A stretch of 39,762 nt of DNA from Desulfatiglans sp. (lineage in GTDB: Bacteria > Desulfobacterota > DSM-4660 > Desulfatiglandales > HGW-15): positions 1-39,762 of the forward strand of contig JAAZBV010000029.1 of assembly GCA_012513605.1 (NCBI GenBank), read 5' to 3'. Below, piece by piece: positions 15,339 to 22,022 of this stretch (within the stretch, counting starts at the first letter, position 1; the number at the start of each line of letters is the position of its first letter). The position numbers and the translations under genes are program-made. Below the pieces are notes generated by a model. It was given only the letters and a program-made list of their open reading frames with translations, was not told the origin of the DNA and made no database searches.

Positions 15339-16004
15339 ATGTCTGAGAAATATGAAGAGATGAAATCCTTTTTCGATGCAAGAGTTAGTGGCTATGATGA
15401 AAAGATGGCTGCCACTATTGAGGAATATGACAATTTCTATAGAAATGTTGCTACTCCTATTGAAAAGACAGATAAACCTATCGAAGTCCTTGATCTAGGT
15501 GCTGGCACAGGTATTGAACTGGAATATATATTTGAAAATGCCCCAAACGCCAGGATAACTGCTGTTGATTTATCTGAAGAGATGTTGAAAAAGCTTGTAA
15601 AAAAGTATGAGGCTCATCACAAGCAAATCAGAACCATAGCTGATTCATATCTTTCAATTGATTTGGCACCCCATTCATATGATTATATAGTTACAGTGAT
15701 GTCACTCCATCACTTGATGCCGGCAAAAAAGATCTACCTGTATAAAAAGCTGAGAGAAGCCCTTATTTCTGGAGGAGCTTTTATTGAAGGAGACTATATT
15801 GTATCAACAGAAGAAGAGAAAAGGCTTTTAAACGAGTTTTATCAATATAAGAAAAATAACCCTTTGATTGAAGATGGAGAGTATCATATTGATATCCCTT
15901 TTAGTGAAGAAGCGCAGATGCAGGCATTAAAAGATGCCGGATTCCAAAATGTAAATGTATTATTTCGTACACCTAGGGCTAATGTGGTTGTCGCTAATGT
16001 ATAA
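15339..16004 (+). CDS. Class I SAM-dependent methyltransferase
   Basis: A 221-residue protein with motif I VLDLGAGTGIELEYI, strand 2 ITAVDLSEEML, and a SYDYIVTVMSLHHL segment. The N-terminus (FFDARVSGYDEKM) is typical of Methyltransf_25 small-molecule enzymes, and the C-terminus LKDAGFQNVNVLFRTPRANVV completes the fold. The substrate is unknown. It lies six bases before the phzF-like gene, so co-transcription is likely. It is not closely similar to the methyltransferase at 1026-1658 beyond shared motifs. Confidence 0.88.
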   Translation: MSEKYEEMKSFFDARVSGYDEKMAATIEEYDNFYRNVATPIEKTDKPIEVLDLGAGTGIELEYIFENAPNARITAVDLSEEMLKKLVKKYEAHHKQIRTIADSYLSIDLAPHSYDYIVTVMSLHHLMPAKKIYLYKKLREALISGGAFIEGDYIVSTEEEKRLLNEFYQYKKNNPLIEDGEYHIDIPFSEEAQMQALKDAGFQNVNVLFRTPRANVVVANV

Positions 16005-16010
16005 GAGTGG

Positions 16011-16907
16011 ATGAATGATATGCCATCAAATTTAACGAATAGTTATAGAGTTGTTGATGTCTTTACCAATACACCATTTGAGGGTAATCCTCTTGCGGTA
16101 TTTCCTGATGCATCAGGCATGGATACAGCCACCATGCAGAAAATTGCAAAGGAACTTAATTTGTCAGAGACCACCTTTGTATTTCCTGCAACCAGACCTG
16201 ACTGTGTAGCCAAAGTAAGGATATTTACACCCGTAAAGGAGATGGATTTTGCAGGACACCCAACCATTGGTACTGGTTATGTGCTTATGAAAGAGGGAAT
16301 TATTCATGAAGAGACAAAGAATTTTATGCTTGAAGAGAGCATTGGGCCTGTCCCGGTTCATGTGGATAAAGGGCTGAACCCGTTGATATGGTTATGTACA
16401 CCACCAATAACATCAGGCATGACCTTTGACAGATTAATCTGCGCGCAGGCGATTGGCATAAGGTCAGAAGACCTTATAGATATATCACCTCAACTGTTAA
16501 GCGCCGGTAACCCTACCCTGTTTATTGCTGTAAAGGATAAAGAGGCTGTTGACAGGGTACATCTCAATTTTGAGAAAATTGATTCACTAAAAAAGATATA
16601 CCCTGATAAATTTTGCCAGTTTGTTTTTACTCCCACACCTGAAGGAGCTTACTCTCGCATGTTTGCCCCTGATTATGGCATCATAGAAGACCCTGCAACC
16701 GGCAGTTCAACCGGGCCACTGGCACAGTATATGATGCAGCATAATCTTATTTCAGCTTCTTCAGGAACCAGGTTCATAAGCGAACAGGGTACAAAGATGG
16801 GACGCAAGAGTATTTTACATGTGCATATAAAGGGTATGAATGGTAAGGAGGGAATTTTTGTTGGAGGTCACGTTACCCCGATATCTGAATGTGTGATGAA
16901 ATTATGA
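16011..16907 (+). CDS. PhzF-family isomerase/epimerase
   Basis: A 298-residue protein with two duplicated diaminopimelate-epimerase-like halves. The N-terminal half has VVDVFTNTPFEGNPLAVF and the catalytic glutamate E53 in LSETTFV. The middle has EMDFAGHPTIGTGYVL and the C-terminal half has EDPATGSSTGPLAQYM. PhzF enzymes catalyse proton shifts in small metabolites; the natural substrate of most family members, and of this one, is unknown. An in-frame ATG at 16020 is an alternative start. It follows the methyltransferase gene by six bases. Confidence 0.92.
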   Translation: MNDMPSNLTNSYRVVDVFTNTPFEGNPLAVFPDASGMDTATMQKIAKELNLSETTFVFPATRPDCVAKVRIFTPVKEMDFAGHPTIGTGYVLMKEGIIHEETKNFMLEESIGPVPVHVDKGLNPLIWLCTPPITSGMTFDRLICAQAIGIRSEDLIDISPQLLSAGNPTLFIAVKDKEAVDRVHLNFEKIDSLKKIYPDKFCQFVFTPTPEGAYSRMFAPDYGIIEDPATGSSTGPLAQYMMQHNLISASSGTRFISEQGTKMGRKSILHVHIKGMNGKEGIFVGGHVTPISECVMKL

Positions 16908-16914
16908 ATCATTG

Positions 16915-16995
16915 GTAGGGGTGGACCTGTGTGTCCACCCGGTATTTTGTGATGTTAACCACAATCGCCGGGCAGGCACGCAGGCCTGCCCCTAC
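16915..16995. repeat. Inverted pair of GTAG/CTAC REP hairpins
   Basis: GTAG (16915-16918) leads GGGTGGAC/GTCCACCC (16919-16926 with 16933-16940). The second unit is GGGCAGGC/GCCTGCCC (16970-16977 with 16984-16991) followed by CTAC (16992-16995). The loops are CTGTGT and ACGCAG. Confidence 0.8.
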
Positions 16996-17123
16996 AGGTC
17001 AAAATTTCTTTTATGCGTTCTTGAAAACATTATAGAATATCCACCAGTGTGTAGATATGTCTAAAACTATAATTCATGGGGTGATGAAAGGCCGGCGTTT
17101 CAAAAAAGTATAAAGGAGGAAAG

Positions 17124-17576
17124 ATGATCGACGAAAAGATACTTAACGCACTGGCCCCCTGCGGAATAAGTTGTGAAAAATGTTTTGCTTATGCTGATGG
17201 GGAGATCAGAAAATCCAGCATGAAACTTAAGGAAAAACTCGGGAATTTTGAACCATATGCCAAAAGATTTGAAACGCTGTTGAACAACCCCATATTCAGC
17301 AAATATCCTGATTTCAAGATACTGCTGGACCATTTTGCCTCTGAGAACTGCAAGGGGTGCAGAAAAGAAAACTGTAAGATCTTTACTGCCTGTGGTGTAA
17401 GAAGCTGTCATCAGGAAAAGGGAGTTGATTTCTGCTTCCAGTGTGAAGAATTCCCATGCAATAAAACCAATTTTGATGAAAACCTCCATAATCGATGGAT
17501 AAAACTGAACTATGAAATCCGGGAAAAAGATATAGAAGCCTATTATGCTGAAACAAAGGATAAGCCGAGGTATTGA
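17124..17576 (+). CDS. DUF3795 cysteine-rich protein
   Basis: A 150-residue protein with APCGISCEKCFAY at residues 11-23 and a dense cysteine cluster in the middle (ENCKGCRKENCKIFTACGVRSC, then DFCFQCEEFPC). This is the layout of DUF3795 proteins of anaerobes, which are presumed to bind zinc or Fe-S. It is a soluble cytoplasmic protein of unknown function. AAAGGAGG gives a strong ribosome binding site before the ATG. The gene stands alone between repeats and the convergent CDF gene. Confidence 0.88.
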   Translation: MIDEKILNALAPCGISCEKCFAYADGEIRKSSMKLKEKLGNFEPYAKRFETLLNNPIFSKYPDFKILLDHFASENCKGCRKENCKIFTACGVRSCHQEKGVDFCFQCEEFPCNKTNFDENLHNRWIKLNYEIREKDIEAYYAETKDKPRY

Positions 17577-17670
17577 TCAAAGGAGTTTAAAGTGGGGACT
17601 GTAAGGAACAAAAAACCTCAATGATACACATAGGATAAATAATTCAAATAACATAACGTTGAAAATAATC

Positions 17671-18597
17671 TCACACAGACCGCAAATCACAGGCAGGAAT
17701 AGAACACTTTGGACAATTTTCTGAACTGCATGGTTCCGCATGTATTATCACATTGGCGCTTTTTAACCTGGTTTTTATATCCTGCTCAAGGTGATCGCAC
17801 ATGGCATGAGAATCTTCAAAGCTCAGATTTCGTGGCATCACAATATGCAGATCAATAAACCTTTCATTCCCTGCGCGTCTGCTGCGCATTGCATGATAGT
17901 CGCAAATCAGGGTATCATGTTCACCAAGGCATTTTTCTAAAATAGCCTGCTCCTCTTTAGGTAACGCATAATCTATCAGCTCATGCATTGCACGGAGTGT
18001 GACTTCATATCCTGCCTTTAAAACAAACACTGCCATTATAAGGGCAATAATCGGGTCTATAATAGCTACTTTTGTAATACGTACCATAATCAGACCAATT
18101 AATACCCCTGCGGCAGAGTAAACATCTGCGCTTATATTCTTAGCCGAAGCATCAATAGCAGTGGAGCCTGTTGCCCTGGCAACATTATGAAGGTGTCGGG
18201 AAAGAATGAAACTGACAATTATTGAAATGATCATTACCGCAATGCCTTCATCCGGTCTTATTACTGTACCATGAAGAATGCGCTGAACTGAAGAGTAGAT
18301 AATGAAAACCCCTGCGCCAAGCACCAGAATAGCCTGAACAAGAGCAGCAATCCCTTCCGCCTTGCCGTGACCAAAGGGATGTTCTTCATCAGCCGGTGCA
18401 GCGGACATGTTAAGCGCAATAAGGGTTATAGCTGTTGAAAAAATGTCAAGCAGACTGTCAGCCGCCTGAGCGGAGATGCTGATACTGTGTGAAATAATGG
18501 ATATAAATACCTTGAGGATAATAAGGCAAATTATTACGATCATTGAAAGCTTGATAGCACCTGTTCTGGTCGATATTTTTTCTTTAAGGCTTTTCAT
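17671..18597 (-). CDS. Cation diffusion facilitator (CDF) metal efflux protein
   Basis: A 308-residue protein with six membrane helices and a C-terminal cytoplasmic domain. The helix-2 metal site is D47-S-L-L-D51 and HPFGHGKAEG precedes helix 3. The helix-5 pair is N154-I-S-A-D158, where Zn transporters such as YiiP have H/D-x-x-x-D, so metal specificity may differ (Mn or Fe are possibilities). The C-terminus ends in a cysteine-rich tail (CSSENCPKCSIPAC). The gene is convergent with the DUF3795 gene. Confidence 0.9.
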   Translation of the reverse strand: MKSLKEKISTRTGAIKLSMIVIICLIILKVFISIISHSISISAQAADSLLDIFSTAITLIALNMSAAPADEEHPFGHGKAEGIAALVQAILVLGAGVFIIYSSVQRILHGTVIRPDEGIAVMIISIIVSFILSRHLHNVARATGSTAIDASAKNISADVYSAAGVLIGLIMVRITKVAIIDPIIALIMAVFVLKAGYEVTLRAMHELIDYALPKEEQAILEKCLGEHDTLICDYHAMRSRRAGNERFIDLHIVMPRNLSFEDSHAMCDHLEQDIKTRLKSANVIIHAEPCSSENCPKCSIPACDLRSV

Positions 18598-18909
18598 TAT
18601 CTATTTACCACGGCTGTTTCTATATTTTTTCAGACCTGTAAAGCGATCTATAAGAAAGAGTCCATCTTAAAACGCGAGTTTCTTGATGAAAGTTAAAAAT
18701 TAAACTATCAAAGACAAAGAGCTGGCTGAACGCTGATCGTTGAAAGCTCCATCCAGAACTTGTTACTTTCTGAATGTTATATCATCATTTATATATAAAA
18801 CAATATCCTTGTTCAACAGTTTATATTTTTTTAAAAGATTGAGTTCAATACCCTACGTAGTTGGTTAATCAAATATTTTTACCAAATCCAAATTATCAAT
18901 ACCTTCGTC

Positions 18910-18932
18910 ATTCCACGACTCGACCGTGGAAT
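18910..18932. repeat. Hairpin ATTCCACG/CGTGGAAT
   Basis: A perfect 8-bp inverted repeat (18910-18917 with 18925-18932) around a 7-base loop, in a TTCGTCATTCCACG context typical of dispersed intergenic repeats. Confidence 0.6.
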
Positions 18933-18985
18933 CCAGAGCTTTTTCAATTAAAAGCAATAGTGCAGATGGCCATAAACCTCAAATA

Positions 18986-19013
18986 CCGGGAGGACACACA
19001 GGTCCTCCCCTAC
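18986..19013. repeat. Single CTAC-ended REP hairpin
   Basis: GGGAGGAC/GTCCTCCC (18988-18995 with 19002-19009), loop ACACAG, followed by CTAC (19010-19013). It has the same architecture as the pair at 16915-16995 with a different stem. Confidence 0.8.
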
Positions 19014-19029
19014 TTATAATTTTGTTTTC

Positions 19030-19057
19030 CTTGCGCCTTGTACCTTGTGCCTTATGC
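19030..19057. repeat. 7-bp tandem array
   Basis: Four heptamers: CTTGCGC, CTTGTAC, CTTGTGC, CTTATGC. Confidence 0.8.
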
Positions 19058-19155
19058 CACAATCCATACCCCCTGGCCTTACTGACTTAGCAAACCTTTT
19101 TTAACAAATATGATATTCCTTCATAATTCATTTAGAGGTTTAAATATTTTCCATA

Positions 19156-19184
19156 TTGACACAGAAATAACATCCCCATATATT
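19156..19184 (+). promoter_or_regulatory. Strong sigma-70 promoter of the selenoprotein gene
   Basis: TTGACA at 19156-19161, exactly 17 bases, TATATT at 19179-19184. Transcription would start near 19191, leaving a leader of about 54 bases before the TTG start. Confidence 0.75.
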
Positions 19185-19244
19185 CTTCAAATCAAAAGGG
19201 TTTTATTATCAACAAATTAGCAACCTTTAAAAAGGAGATGCAAA

Positions 19245-20906
19245 TTGACCAGAAAGATATTGCCCATTATTGTTTTTATTATCCTCGCTGTCTGTTTTGC
19301 AGCATATTCATCAGAAAAAATTACTGTACTTAACCCGACCCCGCCAAACAGGATGGTTGACCGTATACCTCTCATTCCAAGGCTTAACACCCTGGAGGGT
19401 AAAACCATATTCCTGGTGGATATCGGCTGGGGTGGCCCCGGGGCAGCCCCAAGCATCTATAAGGAGATGAAGGCATGGTTTAACCAGAACATGCCAAGTG
19501 TAAAGATAGAGGTCAGAAGCGTTAAAGGCTCATACATGCAGGATCAGCCTGAACTCTGGAAGGAGATAAAGGAAAAGGGTGATGCCGCCCTGATCGGGGT
19601 AGCTGGTTGAGACAGTTGCACATCGGCCGTGAGCCGATTCGCTAAAAAACTGGAACAGGATTTTAACATCCCTACTATTGGCAGCGCAGCAGCAAATATC
19701 ATTAATTATGCAATTAATCATGATTTTAAATATATGAATGGTTCTCCCATAAGGTATATCTCTTTTCCATTCCCTGTTGCCGGGCAGCCGCAGTCTGTTC
19801 ACCATAAGTATGTCTTTGAAGCTAATGATGTTGTAAGCGGTAAACCCATGATGAAGGCATTTATAGATGCCCTGACTGTCCCACTTACCGACAAAGAAAA
19901 ATATAAAGGCCCTGTGCCACAGGCTGAAGTAGCAGCAGAACCTGTTGAGTCCAGCACCATTGGGCCTGACACAGAAGAAAACCTTCAGCGGCTTTTTAAG
20001 GATAAGGACTGGACAGATTATCTGCCTATCATCCTTCCAACAGAAGAACGTGTAGTGGAAATGCTTAAAGGGACATCCCACAAGCGTGATGAGGTCATTA
20101 AGACCCTTGACTGGCCCGGGGGAAAGCGCGAGGTTACAGTAGAAAGGGTTGCCATATGCGCTGTTATGTCAGGGGCAAAACCTGAGTATCTTCCGGTAAT
20201 CCTTGCCCTTGCGAACCATGTGCCATTTGGAAACTCCACATCATCAATGGCAAACATGATACTTGTTAATGGCCCGATTCGCGATGAAATAGGCATGAAC
20301 TACAAAACAAATGTGATGGGGCCACATAATGAGGCAAATGCGGTTATTGGACGCAGCTATACTATTATGTCCAAGACCATAGGCGGCCTTCACAGCGGGA
20401 AGACCACATGGAGCACCCTTGGAAGCACCATGCAGTATAATAATGTCTGCATCGCTGAAAATGAAGAGGCCATGCCTCAGGGTTGGCAGCCCTTTCATGT
20501 GCAGATGGGTTTCAAACCCAATCAAAGCGTTTTATCGGTTGGAACAGGCTGGTCATATATTTCGAGCGTAATAATGGCAGTTGAGGAACACCCTGTTCAT
20601 ATGATAATGGGCGATTACATGAAATCACTTGTAATGGGTTCTGCTACAGTCATTATGGACCCGACGGTTGCTGATCTTCTGAAAAAGAGCTATGGTTTCA
20701 ATTCACAGGATGAGCTAAGTAAATGGTTTGCTGAAAATGTCGAAATATCCCAGTATCAGTCCGGTGAAAAGACAAAACCCTTTAAGGCACAGTCAGTAAA
20801 AATAATTGTTACCGGTGGCGGAATCCAGACCACATGGTTTGTTACAGACTTTATGCTTGGGGCTGGCATGATGGGTGGAAGTACACTTATTGATGATTGG
20901 AGATAG
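19245..20906 (+). CDS. UGSC-family selenoprotein with in-frame TGA (Sec122), predicted exported
   Basis: One frame runs from a TTG (19245, AAAGGAG seven bases upstream) to TAG at 20906, about 553 residues, interrupted only by TGA at 19608-19610. Around it the product reads ALIGVAG-U-DSCTSAVSRF, the U-x-S-C site of the UGSC (seleno)protein family. The N-terminal domain has the family pattern: ITVLNPTPPNRM, LEGKTIFLVD, then an acidic helix before the Sec loop. The C-terminal domain contains VERVAICAVMSGAKPEYLPV, NGPIRDEIGMN and NEANAVIGRSYTIM, which I recall in proteins of this family. Residues 1-25 form a signal peptide, so an extracytoplasmic selenoprotein is predicted. Selenocysteine with Cys125 suggests thiol or redox chemistry; the reaction is unknown. 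Incorporation requires SelA-D elsewhere in the genome. Confidence 0.85.
19613..19652 (+). promoter_or_regulatory. bSECIS-like hairpin directly after the Sec TGA
   Basis: The upper stem ATCGGC/GCCGAT (19622-19627 with 19633-19638) closes a 5-base loop CGTGA whose second base is G, as expected for a bacterial SECIS. The loop begins 18 bases after the TGA. A lower stem CAGTT/AACTG (19613-19617 with 19648-19652) can close below an internal loop. The element lies within the coding frame. Confidence 0.75.
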
Positions 20907-20918
20907 GGGGAGGAAGAA

Positions 20919-20944
20919 GGGTTCGAGGGGTCGAGGGTTCAAGG
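20919..20944. repeat. 8-bp tandem array
   Basis: GGGTTCGA, GGGGTCGA, GGGTTCAA and GG, just after the selenoprotein stop codon. The GGTTCGA resemblance to a tRNA T-loop is coincidental; no cloverleaf can be drawn. Confidence 0.7.
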
Positions 20945-21028
20945 AGCCATCCGCTGTCGCCTTTTGGTTATAGCAGGAAAAGAGCGGCATAGAGTCCAAT
21001 GTTGTTGAATTAAGGAATTCTTAAATCT

Positions 21029-21050
21029 CCCCTCCACTCTGTGGGAGGGG
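21029..21050. repeat. CCCCTCC/GGAGGGG hairpin
   Basis: A 7-bp perfect stem (21029-21035 with 21044-21050) and an 8-base loop ACTCTGTG, followed by CTGGGGGAG. This is a dispersed intergenic repeat without the GTAG/CTAC ends. Confidence 0.6.
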
Positions 21051-21071
21051 CTGGGGGAGCTGGAAACCCTA

Positions 21072-21376
21072 ATGAATATACAGAGCAAATTTGACTGCCT
21101 ATCTTTTCCACCCCCTCCTCCACCCGGCAAAATGATACCGCCACCGTCTCCCCATCGAGGTCAAATAATGACCTTAAACAGGGAACAGGAGGCTGTGCTT
21201 CTTATCCGTGCCATGATAGCATCTGCTGCTTCAGACAAGTATATAGATAAAAAGGAAAGGAAATTATATTAAGCAAGCTTGAATCAATAAATTTAAGTGA
21301 TGAAGAGCTTGAATTTATAAGAAAAGAGCTGGCATCCACATGCAGTGCTGAAGAAATAGCCGCACAGCCCAGTTAG
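21072..21376 (+). pseudogene. DUF533/TerB-like tail, frameshifted remnant
   Basis: A proline-rich piece (PPPPPPGKMIPPPSP) leads into NREQEAVLLIRAMIASAASD and then KYIDKKERK, the start of a TerB-like helical domain as in DUF533 proteins. At about 21262 the frame shifts by one base, and the other frame continues ILSKLESINLSDEELEFIRKELASTCSAEEIAAQPS to a stop at 21374-21376. The N-terminal part of a normal DUF533 protein is absent. A lost A in the GGAAATT run explains the shift. Confidence 0.55.
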
Positions 21377-21411
21377 CGGTTATGACACAGGTATTTAAGT
21401 TACGATGAAAA

Positions 21412-21862
21412 TCAGGAGGGGCAAATCACCCAATAGCTCATGTTAAGTTTTCTTAATATGTCCTTTATCCTGACCCTGAATCGTTTGTCTGTTTTAATCT
21501 GTTTCTTTACCCTATCCACTATAATGCCCACTGAGCTGTCTTTTTTAAGATTAAGCTCTCCACATAGTGTGTTTAATATGTCACACCTTAATCGTCTCAT
21601 AAAATATATTGCAACATCTCTTGCTTCATTCTTATGCTCTCCTCTTGTTAACTTTAATTCATCAAGTGAAACAGAGTACTCTCTGCTTATTACAGACATT
21701 ATCTCGCGTTTCTCAGGTACCAATATCTTTGATTCCGGTATCTCTTTATGACTCTTCTTCGTGAAAAACGATCCTTCATATTCGATAAAAACTTCTCATT
21801 TCCAAGTATTGCAGGTAACATTAAAGATTTATCAATCAGTGACCAATCTTTAATTATAATCT
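21412..21862 (-). pseudogene. REP-associated tyrosine transposase (RAYT), C-terminal remnant
   Basis: On the minus strand LPAILGNEKFLSNMKDRFS is followed, after a one-base shift near 21774, by KKSHKEIPESKILVPEKREI and a DnaA-C-like helix-turn-helix (SREYSVSLDELKLTRGEHKN, EARDVAIYFMRRLRCD). This is the C-terminal architecture of REP-associated transposases in many Desulfobacterota, as I recall it. The catalytic HUH domain with its tyrosine is missing, so the gene is dead. It is relevant because GTAG/CTAC hairpins of REP type are scattered in the window. Confidence 0.65.
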
Positions 21863-21874
21863 AAAAATATATGT

Positions 21875-21895
21875 TTATCTAAGCATATTAGATAA
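21875..21895. promoter_or_regulatory. AT-rich palindrome upstream of the surface-protein gene
   Basis: TTATCTAA-GCATA-TTAGATAA, a perfect 8-bp inverted repeat in a very AT-rich 150-bp stretch ahead of 22023. It may be an operator; no clear -35/-10 pair was found. Confidence 0.35.
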
Positions 21896-22022
21896 CCCTA
21901 CATATATTTAGCTCAATTTTATTTATTATATGGTTAATATAATTAATGTAAGTTTATTATAGCTAAACAAGCAGATATTGAGCGCTAATTAAAAATAAAT
22001 AGCATTAAAGGATTAAGGAATT

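Larger units (their letters stand above)
18598..19155. other. Gene-free intergenic stretch with hairpins
   Basis: No coding sequence was found between the CDF gene and the promoter of the selenoprotein gene. The stretch holds the hairpin at 18910, the REP unit at 18986 and the heptamer array at 19030, each listed separately. The sequence around 18600-18900 is AT-rich without a feature I can name. Confidence 0.6.

Noticed and set aside
20918-20990. A tRNA gene suggested by GGGTTCGAGG
   Set aside because: The motif is part of an 8-bp tandem array; no acceptor, D or anticodon stems can be folded around it.
21255-21270. Programmed -1 frameshifting in the DUF533-like ORF at GGAAATTATATTAA
   Set aside because: There is no X-XXY-YYZ slippery heptamer, and the N-terminal part of the protein is missing, so simple decay is the better explanation.
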